Shown here piece by piece: positions 1 to 9,410 of a stretch of DNA of 64,000 nt. The DNA lies in the NCBI RefSeq assembly GCF_007991635.1, contig NZ_BJYS01000017.1, positions 1-64,000 on the forward strand. Reading direction: 5' to 3'. The translations under genes were made by a program, and so were the position numbers. Below the pieces are notes generated by a model. The model worked only from the letters and a program-made list of their open reading frames with translations, searched no databases and was not told where the DNA came from. Source of the stretch: Adhaeribacter aerolatus (GTDB lineage: Bacteria; Bacteroidota; Bacteroidia; Cytophagales; Hymenobacteraceae). Position 1 is the first letter of the stretch, and the number at the start of each line of letters is the position of its first letter.

Positions 1-96
1 CAAAAATAAATATCAAACTCACCCGTATAGAGTCTCCGCCCAATTAATTTTAATATCTCATTTTATTTGATTATGAGGACCTTATTTTAAATAATG

Positions 97-1155
97 TCAC
101 TTCTTATGCAGATGCTTTTGGTAGTGTACTTTAAGTGCATCTTCGCCGAAATCATTGGTAAGATCTCTGATTACTGTGTGGACGTGGTTGGCGTTGTTCT
201 GGGAGTTATCGTACTCTATCAATATTACCGGACTATGAATGCGGTAATAATGTGGCTTACCGGCGCCCGGCTCCGGACTGCCGGCCCAGGCAAAATACAT
301 GTTATCCATACCGGCTTTCTCTACTTTTTGCCGCAAGGCCCTGGCCAAATCCTGCTGATAATTATTCAAATAAAGTTGAAGCAACTGGCTGAATATTTTT
401 TGCTGGGCAGGCGTCATTTGAGGGTAACGCAAGCCAACCGGCTTTTCGAGCATGGCCTTGCGGGCGTTACCGGTAACAATTTCGTTTGGGGCCTTCTCGG
501 CAATTACAACTGTTTTAAGTTGTTCGGCCGAAAAAGAATGCAATAATGTAAACCCCAGCGCTGCTTCCTGCTTTAATATTTGTTTGCCTTTTGCCGGGCC
601 GTCCGGAACAATGGCCGGATTGGCTCCCATAAAGGCAGGAGTTTGAGAAATTACCTGGCCCGTTATTGAAGAAAAGTTTAAGGAGAGATGATGTCCTTCC
701 ACGCGCCAGCCCCAAGGATCCTGGGCGGTAGGATTTCCGAATATAGAGAAATAATATTTATCGGGATCGCGGTAGGTATCATCGGGAGGCCTGTTTTCCA
801 GGGCTTTTAAGATTACTTCCAGTTCCATGATAGCCTTGGCTTTGCCGTAGCCCTGCTCACTCAAAGTTTTCTGCAGCAGCGCCATGGCCAGTTCCCGTTG
901 CCGGACATCCATCTCTTTCAAAGGTAACCCTTTTCGTTCCCGCGGCACAAAATGCCAGTTAAACCGCTCTTCATCCGAAAATTCAAAAACCGCTTGCTGC
1001 TGTTGCCCGGGCGTTAAGGACTGTAAAAACACTTGTGCTGCCTGCACCAGATTGTTATTTTGGCGGGCAGTTCCGGTAGTACCCGCCGGCTGCTGGGCCC
1101 AGACAAAATTGACTGCCATTAACCACATCAAGCAAGTGCCGGCCAGCTTATTCAT
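97..1155 (-). CDS. DUF3500 family secreted protein
   Basis: 352 residues if translation starts at the ATG at 1155; the reading frame runs further upstream but the 1155 start places a normal signal peptide (MNKLAGTCLMWLMAVNFVWA, cleaved before QQPAG) at the N-terminus. The mature part carries the hallmark WHFVPRERKGLPLKEM near residues 70-85 and a C-terminal YRIHSPVILIEYDNSQNNAN block followed by HVHTVIRD, both typical of DUF3500 proteins. The function of that family is not established. The conserved His, Arg, Glu and Asp residues would suit a hydrolase or a ligand-binding role, but this is inference. It stands alone: 239 bp separate it from the dipeptidase gene upstream. Family assignment is confident, function unknown. 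Confidence 0.85.
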   Translation of the reverse strand: MNKLAGTCLMWLMAVNFVWAQQPAGTTGTARQNNNLVQAAQVFLQSLTPGQQQQAVFEFSDEERFNWHFVPRERKGLPLKEMDVRQRELAMALLQKTLSEQGYGKAKAIMELEVILKALENRPPDDTYRDPDKYYFSIFGNPTAQDPWGWRVEGHHLSLNFSSITGQVISQTPAFMGANPAIVPDGPAKGKQILKQEAALGFTLLHSFSAEQLKTVVIAEKAPNEIVTGNARKAMLEKPVGLRYPQMTPAQQKIFSQLLQLYLNNYQQDLARALRQKVEKAGMDNMYFAWAGSPEPGAGKPHYYRIHSPVILIEYDNSQNNANHVHTVIRDLTNDFGEDALKVHYQKHLHKK

Positions 1156-1394
1156 AGAAAAACCTTTAAAACTTTGACTCCCTACTACCCAATATAAATT
1201 TACGAATTTCAATTTAATATATCTACCTCTGAAAAGCAGTAAGGCTAAAATGAACTTAGTGGCCATAACAAATAGGTGAATATACCCAACTCTACTAAGG
1301 CCAGCGCAAAGAAAAATACGATGACTTTAACGCCAAGTCGTACAGGTTCCAGCTAAAAATTGTTTGGCTTTTAATATTTTCAAGGAGTCTGCAA

Positions 1395-2474
1395 CTACAC
1401 CGCCGCACCCCAGGCCCGCCTCAGAAATCGTAGCCAGTTACCATGCATGATGTTTTGAATATCAGCATCGGAATAGCCGCGCTGGGCAAGTAAAACCGGA
1501 ATCCGCTGTAAATCTGCAATAGTTTCGAGGTCATAGGGGCTTTGTTCTTTCCCGAATGCGCCATCCAGGTCCGAACCAATACCCACGTGCAGGGCATTGC
1601 CGGCTAACTGGCAAATATAATCGAGGTGATCCAGTACCTTATCCAGGTTGCAGTTCATCTCTTCGGGCGTAGATTTGCCTCTTTCCCAACCTGGTACTAC
1701 CATCCAGGCATCCATTACACAACCTATTACCGCGCCCCGGTTTATCAGTTCGCGCAATTGTTCTTCGGAGAATTGGCGGTTGTGATTTACCAGCGCCCGG
1801 CAATTATTGTGGCTGGCCCACACTGAGCCGTTAAAATGGTCCAGTGCTTCCCAGAAACTATCGTCGCAGAGGTGGGTAGCATCCAGAATAATATTTAACC
1901 GTTCCATTTCTTTTAATAAATCCTTGCCCTGCGGACCTAAACCGCCGGTGGCATCGGTGCCGTTGGCGTAACGGCCCGTTCCGTAGTGTGCTAAGCCCAC
2001 CGCGCGCAAACCCTGGGCATAAGCCCGCTCCAAATGCGCCGGGGTTAAAATAGAATCGGCACCCTCCAGACTTAAAATATAACCGATTGGCTTCGTTTCG
2101 GCCGCACCATCCTGCTGCCACAAGTGGAGGTGATTTTCTAAGCCCGGCAGGTCTTTAATCTGCACCAGTTCGCCGGCTTCTTCCATGGCCCGGTACCAGG
2201 CCAACTGGGCTTGCGTTTGCGCCCAGGCTTGCTCCGGCGAATGCCAGCCGGGCAGCGGGTTATCGGGAGCCACAAAACGGGCAATTTGGGTAGCGACTAC
2301 CAGGCCAATATTTCCTTGTCGTAACTCCGGAAAAGCCACCGTACCTTTTCCCCGGTCCGGTAAATCGGTTTTACCCGCCTCTCTTTCCCGAATTTGGTGT
2401 ACTGATTGTCGTAAATCCCGGTTCCATTCCATGGCGTTCATGGCCAAATCCAAATGAGCATCTATACTAAACAT
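1395..2474 (-). CDS. Membrane dipeptidase, peptidase family M19
   Basis: 359 residues, full length for the renal-dipeptidase family. The binuclear zinc site is complete: H7-x-D9 in DAHLDL, bridging E137 in LEGAD, H201 in DATHLCDD, H222 in ASHNNCRA and D302 in GIGSDLDG, with the spacing of the mammalian enzyme. Family members cleave dipeptides, often with a D-residue at the C-terminal position. No signal peptide is visible, so it probably acts in the cytoplasm despite the family name. It is the last gene of a three-gene unit (RidA, D-serine-dehydratase-like, dipeptidase) with an 8-bp gap to the preceding gene, which suggests it supplies D-amino acids to the PLP enzyme. Function is confident as a dipeptidase; the substrate is inferred. 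Confidence 0.92.
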   Translation of the reverse strand: MFSIDAHLDLAMNAMEWNRDLRQSVHQIREREAGKTDLPDRGKGTVAFPELRQGNIGLVVATQIARFVAPDNPLPGWHSPEQAWAQTQAQLAWYRAMEEAGELVQIKDLPGLENHLHLWQQDGAAETKPIGYILSLEGADSILTPAHLERAYAQGLRAVGLAHYGTGRYANGTDATGGLGPQGKDLLKEMERLNIILDATHLCDDSFWEALDHFNGSVWASHNNCRALVNHNRQFSEEQLRELINRGAVIGCVMDAWMVVPGWERGKSTPEEMNCNLDKVLDHLDYICQLAGNALHVGIGSDLDGAFGKEQSPYDLETIADLQRIPVLLAQRGYSDADIQNIMHGNWLRFLRRAWGAAV

Positions 2475-2482
2475 AAGCTTTG

Positions 2483-3601
2483 TTAAACGGTAATAAAACG
2501 ATTGCGGGACACTACTTTCCAGGTGGTTTTAACCTCGCCGGCTTCGGCTACATACGCCTGTTCGTAAAGCGCGCAGGTTGGACAAATATGAATGGGAACG
2601 CCGTAAAATACATCACCTACCTGATAATTATTTCCCGGATTTACTTTTACCACCAAATGTTCTTCGCTTTGGCTGATGGCCTGCACATCCGGAGCATTTA
2701 AAAATATTACCCGCGGAAATGGATTTTCGGCGGCTACGGATTTATGCCCCAGGTCGAGGCACAAGGTTTCATTATTGGGTTTAGATATTACCCGCGTCAG
2801 GACCAGGGCGGCAAAACTAAAATTTTGTTCCGGCAGCGCTTGGCTGTAGCCCCAATCCCAGAAAATAAAGGTTCCGGGGCTGCATTCCACGCCAGAACGC
2901 AAGGCATGCACCGGAAAAGTAGGGGAACCGCCCACCACCAAAATGGGGTTGGGTAAGCCTTTCCCGGTTATTTCAGCAGCTAGAGCCGCTACGGGCGCAA
3001 ATGCCACATCGCTTTTTCTTTTCCTTTCGGCAAAATCGGTATCGCGCAAGTGGCCGTCATAGGCGTGTAGCCCAATGGGCTTAACGCCGTCTATTTCCTG
3101 GCATGCGAGGTAAAGGCCTAAAGCTTCCGGTCCCGGTTTAATGCCGGTCCGGTTCATGCCCACATTTAAATCAACAAAAACTGGTAGCTCCCGGCCGGCT
3201 TCGTCGAATATTCCGCCAATTTCCGCAGCCGAATGAGCATTATCTATTAAACAACTGTATTGCGTGTCCGGGTAAGTTTCAGTTAGTAGCCGCAACCTTT
3301 TTATTTTGGGGCCCACCGGCTGGTAGGCTAATAGCACATCGGGAGCACCGGCCATTCCCAGCATTTCCGCTTCGGCAATGGTGGCGCACTTAAATTTGGT
3401 AATACCTGCCGCCAGCAACAATTGGCTAACTTCGGCCATTTTATGGGTTTTAACGTGTGGCCGCAACCACTCCACACCAGCCACCATACTTTTCAGCAGC
3501 CGGATATTTTCTTTTACCCGCTCGGGATAAACCACCAGAGCCGGCGTATCTATTTTGGCAATATTTTTAATGGTAAACCATTCGGGCTCAGAACCAAACA
3601 T
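2483..3601 (-). CDS. D-threonine aldolase / D-serine dehydratase-like PLP enzyme
   Basis: 372 residues of a fold-type III (alanine-racemase-like) PLP enzyme. The Schiff-base lysine is K51 in RPHVKTHKM; the C-terminal beta domain carries HICPTC, whose H-x-C pair is the divalent-metal site of eukaryotic-type D-serine dehydratase and low-specificity D-threonine aldolase. Both activities act on beta-hydroxy D-amino acids: dehydratase gives pyruvate and ammonia through an enamine, aldolase gives glycine and an aldehyde. The sequence alone does not separate them. It lies between a RidA gene (16-bp gap) and an M19 dipeptidase gene (8-bp gap). RidA next door favours the dehydratase, because RidA clears the reactive enamine/imine product. 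Confidence 0.88.
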   Translation of the reverse strand: MFGSEPEWFTIKNIAKIDTPALVVYPERVKENIRLLKSMVAGVEWLRPHVKTHKMAEVSQLLLAAGITKFKCATIAEAEMLGMAGAPDVLLAYQPVGPKIKRLRLLTETYPDTQYSCLIDNAHSAAEIGGIFDEAGRELPVFVDLNVGMNRTGIKPGPEALGLYLACQEIDGVKPIGLHAYDGHLRDTDFAERKRKSDVAFAPVAALAAEITGKGLPNPILVVGGSPTFPVHALRSGVECSPGTFIFWDWGYSQALPEQNFSFAALVLTRVISKPNNETLCLDLGHKSVAAENPFPRVIFLNAPDVQAISQSEEHLVVKVNPGNNYQVGDVFYGVPIHICPTCALYEQAYVAEAGEVKTTWKVVSRNRFITV

Positions 3602-3617
3602 AAGGTAAAGATTGATT

Positions 3618-4079
3618 TTAAATTAACTCAAAAAGCGCCTCAACCTCTACGGGAATATTGTCCGGCAACGAGCCCATGCCTACGGCACTGCGTACGCCAA
3701 TCCCGTTTTCTTCCCCCCAAATTTCAGCAAATAATTCGCTACAACCATTAATAATAAAAGGATGCTTTTGGAATTCCGGCACACAGTTTACCATGCCCAA
3801 AACTTTAATTACCCGTTTTACCCGGTTTAAAGTCCCTAAATTACTTTTAAGCGTAGCCAGAATAGCCAAGCCCACCTGGCGAGCCGCCAGTTTACCTTCT
3901 TCCGGGGTAAGGTCCTGCCCTATCCGACCTATAATCAGGCTACCATCGGTTTGTACGGTGCCATGCCCCGATACGTAACAATATTTACCGTCCAGCAGCA
4001 GGGGTTTGTACACACCCAGGGGTTTGGGAGCAGGCGGTAAAATAATTTTTAATTTTTCGAAGTTTGTTTTGGGCGTCAT
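3618..4079 (-). CDS. RidA family enamine/imine deaminase
   Basis: 153 residues, one YjgF/YER057c/UK114 domain with an N-terminal extension of about 20 residues. RidA proteins are homotrimers that hydrolyse 2-aminoacrylate and related imines released by PLP enzymes. The C-terminal block VRSAVGMGSLP followed by VEVEALFEL contains the catalytic arginine (in VRS) and the acidic residues of active RidA, unlike the triple-domain homologue at 54979-56247. It is the first gene of the operon with the D-serine-dehydratase-like enzyme and the M19 dipeptidase. Start is the ATG at 4079. The promoter should lie in 4080-4133, just before the 300-bp repeat element. Confidence 0.92.
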   Translation of the reverse strand: MTPKTNFEKLKIILPPAPKPLGVYKPLLLDGKYCYVSGHGTVQTDGSLIIGRIGQDLTPEEGKLAARQVGLAILATLKSNLGTLNRVKRVIKVLGMVNCVPEFQKHPFIINGCSELFAEIWGEENGIGVRSAVGMGSLPDNIPVEVEALFELI

Positions 4080-4133
4080 AATGAAAAACTTGGTAAATAT
4101 TTTCGGAATTTAGTAAGTGTTGTCAGGCGAGGA

Positions 4134-4428
4134 CCTCACCCTAAATCCCTCTCCTCCAGGAGAGGGACTTTGAATAGTTTTACAGCTATTGTAATAACCT
4201 TGTTTATTTCTTCAGGAAGTTTATACAGCGGTTTGAATAACTAATTCTGGTATTTTGATAGCAATAATAAATCATATTGTAGTTCTAATGGAATTTCCTG
4301 AATCTGCTATATGCTTTAATATGATACATTAAACTATACCATTTCTCCTACTCATAAAAGTGTTTCCCTTAAATGAAGCATTACCGGAGCTCCCCTTCGC
4401 CTTAAGGAGAAGGGGTTGGGGGATGAGG
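4134..4428. repeat. Interspersed repeat, copy 1 (about 295 bp)
   Basis: This intergenic block matches 13889-14189 along its whole length, with a run of more than 40 nearly identical bases at about 4356-4402. The ends are imperfect inverted repeats beginning CCTCACCC on the left and ending GGGGATGAGG on the right. Each end can itself fold: CCCTCTCCT/AGGAGAGGG on the left, CCCCTTC/GAAGGGG on the right. No open frame is shared between the copies and I see no clear target-site duplication. This suits a MITE-like non-autonomous element or a structured intergenic repeat. Here it lies between the RidA operon promoter and the end of the glycosidase gene. Confidence 0.8.
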
Positions 4429-4481
4429 TGCCTTCCATCACTATTCTCTATAATATTAATTAAATTAATATAAATGTTGTA

Positions 4482-5669
4482 TTAGTGTTGCGCAGCGGCT
4501 TTCTGTCTTTTCTTAGTCCGGGTTTGTAGCGGCGCTCTTTGGTTTTTATCATTTTTTGCATTTGCCTGAGTCAGTTCCCGGATAAGTGCTACTTCCTCAG
4601 CCCGGTAAGGGTCGCCGCCAGGCCGGTAAATATCATGAAACCACAATTCCGGCTCTGTAGGGTACGGCTTCTGCCACGAATCCCAGGGATAAATGGTATT
4701 GGTTTTACCGGCGACAAAACCCCAGTTGTAAGCGGCCACCTTGTATTTTTTGGCTACTGATAAAGAACCCTGAAAAGTGCTTTTGTTACCTCGGGACATG
4801 TACTCAGTGCATAACAGGGGACGTCCGAATACCTGCAGCCATTTTACCCGTTTTTCAAATTCCTGGGCATCGTCGTAATTATGAAAAGAAATAATATCGG
4901 AATTTTCAACCATTATTTTTTGCAGCGGGTTTAATTTCTCGGGCGAAGAACAGTCGCCATGCCAGATGCCGCAGGTTACGGGTTGCGAAGGTTCGGCACT
5001 GAAAGTCCAGGCAAATACCTGCGGCAGCAACCTGGTTACCAATTCTACCTTGTTGGTGGGTTCAAAGGTTTTATAGCTGGAATTATTGGTGTTGTCCGGC
5101 TCGTTCCAGACATCCCAGACCAAAATGCGGTCATCATTTTTAAAATGAGATACAATGCCTTTTACGTATCCTTCCAGATAGGCTTGCTTGGCCGGATCTT
5201 TCAGCACATCAGCCCCCGGCCCCTGCACCCAACCGGAATTATGAAGCCCTTGCACAGGTTCGTGTTGTTTGCCGAGTTGCGGAAACGGATCCCAGCAGGA
5301 ATCAAAAAGCACCAGCATGGGCCGGATTTTATGCTTCTGGGCAATATTCAGAAACTGTCCAATGCGATTCTTAAACCCTTCCGCATCCTGCACCCACAGT
5401 TGGTCGTGCAGAAAAACCCGTAGGGTATTAAATCCTAAACTTTCGGCTAAGGCTAACTCTTTATCAATGGTAGTTAAATCAAAGGTTTCTGCCTGCCACA
5501 TTTCGAGTTGGTTAATGGCATTAAAGGGGGTGTAGTTGCAGCCCAACAGCCAGGGTTGCTTTGCATACCAGGCATTCGCTTGCTCCTTTGACCAGACCGG
5601 GCGCTGTGCCCACCCCGATAAAGATATATTCAATAATAGACAGGTCAAAAAAATTCTGAGGGCAGTCAT
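4482..5669 (-). CDS. Secreted clan GH-A glycoside hydrolase (cellulase-like)
   Basis: 395 residues. A signal peptide ends at SGWAQ (about residue 22). The TIM-barrel glycosidase signature is complete: WDVWNEPD with acid/base E190, SFHNYD near 261-266, and the nucleophile E289 in LLCTEYMSR. Proteins of this type are annotated as GH5-like cellulases or 1,4-beta-xylanases acting on beta-linked polysaccharide; the true specificity is unknown. The tail after about residue 365 is lysine- and glutamine-rich and probably disordered. It stands alone, with the 300-bp repeat on one side and a 410-bp gap on the other, and no SusCD or other CAZyme gene next to it. Confidence 0.85.
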   Translation of the reverse strand: MTALRIFLTCLLLNISLSGWAQRPVWSKEQANAWYAKQPWLLGCNYTPFNAINQLEMWQAETFDLTTIDKELALAESLGFNTLRVFLHDQLWVQDAEGFKNRIGQFLNIAQKHKIRPMLVLFDSCWDPFPQLGKQHEPVQGLHNSGWVQGPGADVLKDPAKQAYLEGYVKGIVSHFKNDDRILVWDVWNEPDNTNNSSYKTFEPTNKVELVTRLLPQVFAWTFSAEPSQPVTCGIWHGDCSSPEKLNPLQKIMVENSDIISFHNYDDAQEFEKRVKWLQVFGRPLLCTEYMSRGNKSTFQGSLSVAKKYKVAAYNWGFVAGKTNTIYPWDSWQKPYPTEPELWFHDIYRPGGDPYRAEEVALIRELTQANAKNDKNQRAPLQTRTKKRQKAAAQH

Positions 5670-6079
5670 TAAGGGTAATATTATAGCTGTTGGTTAATCG
5701 CCCTTAAAAGTAAGAGAAAATTCCGGGCAGCAAAATATTATTCAGTTGCGAATAGCTACTTTGGTATTAAAACTAAATTGGGTATGTTGTAACACTAAGG
5801 CACTTATCTTACAACTCAATTAGGTAAAGGCGCATCTTTTTTGATTATAATCACCCGGAAAGCTGATGAAAATTATTTCAGATGAAAATTAAAAGGCGCA
5901 ATTTTGAACCAAGCACAACCTGGCATAAAGGCAGCAGAAACCGAAAGGCTATTCACCGCTTACAGCCATCCTAGAATATGCCAGCCGGATGGAAAATTGC
6001 GGTTTTAGCAAATAGTAAGTAATATGCGTATAAAAATAGGTTTAACCGGGCGGCTATGCCCGCACTTAAATCAAGAAAA
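5670..6079. other. Intergenic region between divergent genes
   Basis: 410 bp between the divergently transcribed glycosidase and universal stress protein genes. It must contain both promoters, but I see no full TTTG/TAnnTTTG pair, no RNA gene and no convincing inverted repeat. Confidence 0.5.
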
Positions 6080-6946
6080 ATGAAAAAAATTCTTGTTCCT
6101 ACTGATTTTTCGGAGAATGCCGTTACGGCGGCAAATTATGCGGCCTGCCTGGCTAAAGAATCCGGTGCCTGCTTAATTCTGCTCCACACCGAAACGAACC
6201 AGGTAGCTATTGCCGAAAGTACCTTGGTAATGGATCCGGACCCAACCACCATATCGGGTTGTAAGCTAAAACTGGAAGAACAGGCGCAGCAAATACAAGC
6301 CGAATATTTATTAAACCAACCCATCGAAACGCTGTACCGGACAGGTAGTTTAAGCTTGGTACTGAACCAGGAAATAAAAAATAACCAGGTTGATTTAGTA
6401 GTGATGGGTACCCGGGGCACTACTAATTTTTTAGGAAAATTAATTGGCACCAACACAGCCGCCTTTATTAAAACCGCTGTTTGTCCCGTGCTGGTTATCC
6501 CACCGAAAACCGCTTACGGACAGATAAAACGAATTGGATACGCGGCAGATTTTCAGTCAGATGAAAGGTTCTTTTTACATCAACTCTTTCAAATATCTGA
6601 ACCGCTGCAAGCGGAAGTTTACGTGGTAAATATTAAAAGCGAGCGACAGTTAAAAACCGTTACTGATGACCAGGTGTTGTACTACATTCAAAAAGAATTT
6701 CCCGAAAGTAACCTGCACATAAATCAGATAAGAGAAAACGATGTGGTAAAAGGCTTGCAATTATTTGCTGAGCAAAACGATATCCAGATTTTAGCCATAG
6801 CTATGCAGGATCGTAATTTTCTGGAAGACTTTTTTCATAAAAGTGTTAGCCGGCAATTGGCGTTGGAGGCGCAAGTGCCCGTGCTGGCCTTACCAATCCA
6901 CCCCTACACCGGTCAGCCGAAACTAAACCACCAAACTTTCTGGTAA
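6080..6946 (+). CDS. Universal stress protein, two Usp domains
   Basis: 288 residues from the ATG at 6080 (MKKILVPTDFSENA, the standard Usp start; the frame is open for eight more codons upstream but those are not family-like). Two tandem Usp domains, about 1-145 and 150-280. The first ends in VVMGTRG followed by GKLIGTN and CPVLVIP, which fits the G2xG9xG(S/T) nucleotide-binding pattern; the second lacks it. Double-domain Usp proteins bind ATP or other ligands under stress or growth arrest; the exact role is unknown. Expressed alone, with a strong terminator 35 bp after the stop. A divergent relative lies at 10706-11590. Confidence 0.92.
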   Translation: MKKILVPTDFSENAVTAANYAACLAKESGACLILLHTETNQVAIAESTLVMDPDPTTISGCKLKLEEQAQQIQAEYLLNQPIETLYRTGSLSLVLNQEIKNNQVDLVVMGTRGTTNFLGKLIGTNTAAFIKTAVCPVLVIPPKTAYGQIKRIGYAADFQSDERFFLHQLFQISEPLQAEVYVVNIKSERQLKTVTDDQVLYYIQKEFPESNLHINQIRENDVVKGLQLFAEQNDIQILAIAMQDRNFLEDFFHKSVSRQLALEAQVPVLALPIHPYTGQPKLNHQTFW

Positions 6947-6981
6947 GGCCAAACTGCTCAGTATTTTAAGGGCAAGAAGAC

Positions 6982-7019
6982 AAAAAAGCAGCATTTATTC
7001 GAATAAACGCTGCTTTTTT
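6982..7019. terminator. Bidirectional rho-independent terminator
   Basis: A-rich stem AAAAAAGCAGC pairs with GCTGCTTTTTT around a loop that is itself partly self-complementary. It lies between the converging Usp (+) and M1 peptidase (-) genes and has a T run in both directions. Confidence 0.85.
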
Positions 7020-7045
7020 AAATAACGGCTATTTAGAGCTGTCTT

Positions 7046-9403
7046 TTAATTGGTGCCGGCATCGCGGTTTGGTTGGCTTTGCCGGTGCTGCTGCATCGGA
7101 TTCTGGCCCCCGGAAGAACCGCGTGGTAATTGCTGTTCTTTAAATAATTCGAATTTAGATGGTACATGCTGGCGGGGCCAGGCATTATTACTTTCGTCAA
7201 TATCCGCCGTTTCGCGGTAAGGGTCCAGTTTTACGCTCTTAACTTCTTTGCCTTTGGCAAATACCTTGGTAACCTGGTTTTCATTTTTGCGCCAGATATA
7301 AGCCGGTATTTTCTCTGTTTCGGTTGTGCCATCAGCATAAGTCCACTCCAGAATAATTGGCATTACCAAACCGCCAATATTTTGGAATTGCAGCTCGTAG
7401 AAGTAAGATTTTGCGTTATAAAAAGCCTGCTGCTCTTTAGAAAGCGAGCTGTAAAACTGCTGGAATTCGGCTTGGGATGAAGCCGTTACGGCGAATCGGT
7501 CCCATTTATTATAGAAGTCCAGCAAACTCGTATCCTGCTCTACTGCCGTTTTAATGCCGGCTACCCGGTTGCGTTCCTGGCTGATATGACGGGCATCCTG
7601 CTCGGTATTTTTTTTAACTACTACATTTTCTACCGTCGGGTTTTTTGTATCCATCCGGAAATAGCGCATCCCAGCTATGGCAATATCTACCGGGTCGGTG
7701 CCGTAAAACCAGCCGCGCCAGAACCAATCCAGGTCAACTGCCGAAGCATCCTCCATGGTGCGGAAGAAATCGGCCGGCGTAGGGTGCTTAAAGGCCCAGC
7801 GGCGGGAATATTCTTTAAAAGCATAATCGAACAACTCGCGGCCCATTACGGTTTCACGCAAAATATTCAGGGCCGTGGCCGGCTTGGCATAAGCATTCGG
7901 CCCGAACCGGATAATATTTTCGGAGTTGGTCATGATGGGCTCCAGCTGGTCTTTCGGCAGTTTCATGTAATCTACAATTTTGTGGGCTGGCCCCCGCTGT
8001 GTCGGGTAATTCACATCCCATTCCAACTCCGCTAAAAACTGCAGAAAGGTGTTCAGGCCTTCGTCCATCCAGGTCCACTGGCGCTCGTCGGAGTTTACAA
8101 TCATCGGAAAGAAATTATGACCCACTTCGTGGATGATTACGCCAATCATGCCGTATTTGGTAGCCTCAGAATAAGTGCCATCTTTTTCGGCGCGGCCGTA
8201 GTTAAAGCAAATCATCGGGTACTCCATGCCGTTGTTAGCTTCCACCGAAATAGCCACCGGGTACGGATACGGAATGCTGTGTTTGGAGTAAGACTGTAAA
8301 GTATGGGCGACTACTTTGGTAGAATAACGGTTGTAGAGCGGGTAGGCTTCGGGGCCGTAGTACGACATAGCCATCACTTTTTTGCCTTCGATGGTTGTTG
8401 CCATGGCATCCCAGACCAAACGGCGACTCGATACAAAAGCAAAATCCCGTACATTTTGGGCTACGTAAGTCCAGGTTTTCTTTTTCGGGGCTTTGGCTTT
8501 CATGGCTTGCCGGGCTTCGGCCAACGTAACAATTTCGATGGGGGCTTTAGCGGTTTGGGCCTGGTTCCACCGTTTTAATTGCGCCGAAGTTAAAAGCTGG
8601 CTGTAGTTCTGGCACTCGCCGGTGGCTCCGATTACATGGTCGGCCGGAGCCGTAATATTTACTTTAAAATTACCGAAGGTTAAAGCAAATTCGCCGCTGC
8701 CGATAAACTGCTTGTTCTGCCAACCCTGGAAATCAGAATAAACTGCTAAGCGCGGATACCATTGGGTAATGGTATACAAGTAATTTCCGTCTTCGGCAAA
8801 ATATTCCAGCCCGCCTCGGCCACCCACTGTCATCCGGTCGGGTATGTTGTAAAACCAATCTACCTTAAACCGGAACCGCTCGCCGGGCTTCAGGGTATTG
8901 GGCATTTCTACCCGCATCATGGTTTGGTTAATGGTAAATTTAAGCGGTTTACCGGCGGCATCGGTTACTTTTTTAATTTTAATGCCCAAATCCTGCCCAT
9001 GTCCCATAATATTCCGCAAATCCCTGGCCGACATTTTTTCCTTCATCTGGCTCTCGTCAATTTTCTGATTGGCACTTTTGGGATCGTGCTCGTTTTCGTC
9101 GAGTTGCAACCAGATATAGGTAAGCGGGTCAGGCGAATTATTAAAGTAAGTTACAGTTTCGGAACCAGTGATGCGTTGTTTTGCATCGTCGAGTTCTACA
9201 TCTATTTCGTAGTCGGCGCGTTGCTGCCAATATTTAGGGCCAGGCGCTCCGGAAGCCGACCGGTACATATTGGGGTCGTGCATCATGGTGCCCAGTTGCT
9301 CAAATTTATTGCCGTGGTTCGCGCCGGGGTTATTCTGGTGTTGGGCGCTAGCGGCCGTACCCAGGCCTAATAAAAGTAAAAGCGAATAAAATCGTTTGTT
9401 CAT
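7046..9403 (-). CDS. Secreted M1 family zinc metallopeptidase
   Basis: 785 residues from the ATG at 9403, chosen because it gives a clean signal peptide (MNKRFYSLLLLLGLGTAASA) and a 7-bp gap to the upstream hupE-like gene; a longer frame would overlap that gene. The gluzincin site is H425-E426-x-x-H429 in VIIHEVGHNFF with E448 in WMDEGLN, and NNGMEYP (about 391-396) is the exopeptidase-motif equivalent of GAMEN. M1 enzymes are mostly aminopeptidases; this is the exported bacteroidotal type with a long C-terminal region. The tail is rich in Gln, Pro and Gly. Probably cotranscribed with the HupE/UreJ-like gene. Confidence 0.93.
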   Translation of the reverse strand: MNKRFYSLLLLLGLGTAASAQHQNNPGANHGNKFEQLGTMMHDPNMYRSASGAPGPKYWQQRADYEIDVELDDAKQRITGSETVTYFNNSPDPLTYIWLQLDENEHDPKSANQKIDESQMKEKMSARDLRNIMGHGQDLGIKIKKVTDAAGKPLKFTINQTMMRVEMPNTLKPGERFRFKVDWFYNIPDRMTVGGRGGLEYFAEDGNYLYTITQWYPRLAVYSDFQGWQNKQFIGSGEFALTFGNFKVNITAPADHVIGATGECQNYSQLLTSAQLKRWNQAQTAKAPIEIVTLAEARQAMKAKAPKKKTWTYVAQNVRDFAFVSSRRLVWDAMATTIEGKKVMAMSYYGPEAYPLYNRYSTKVVAHTLQSYSKHSIPYPYPVAISVEANNGMEYPMICFNYGRAEKDGTYSEATKYGMIGVIIHEVGHNFFPMIVNSDERQWTWMDEGLNTFLQFLAELEWDVNYPTQRGPAHKIVDYMKLPKDQLEPIMTNSENIIRFGPNAYAKPATALNILRETVMGRELFDYAFKEYSRRWAFKHPTPADFFRTMEDASAVDLDWFWRGWFYGTDPVDIAIAGMRYFRMDTKNPTVENVVVKKNTEQDARHISQERNRVAGIKTAVEQDTSLLDFYNKWDRFAVTASSQAEFQQFYSSLSKEQQAFYNAKSYFYELQFQNIGGLVMPIILEWTYADGTTETEKIPAYIWRKNENQVTKVFAKGKEVKSVKLDPYRETADIDESNNAWPRQHVPSKFELFKEQQLPRGSSGGQNPMQQHRQSQPNRDAGTN

Positions 9404-9410
9404 GAAAAAT

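Noticed and set aside
1-96. Left edge of the window
   Set aside because: No frame, repeat or hairpin that can be supported; probably the gap before the next gene.
8762-9370. 202-codon plus-strand frame
   Set aside because: Shadow of the M1 peptidase gene on the other strand; no family sequence, no promoter.
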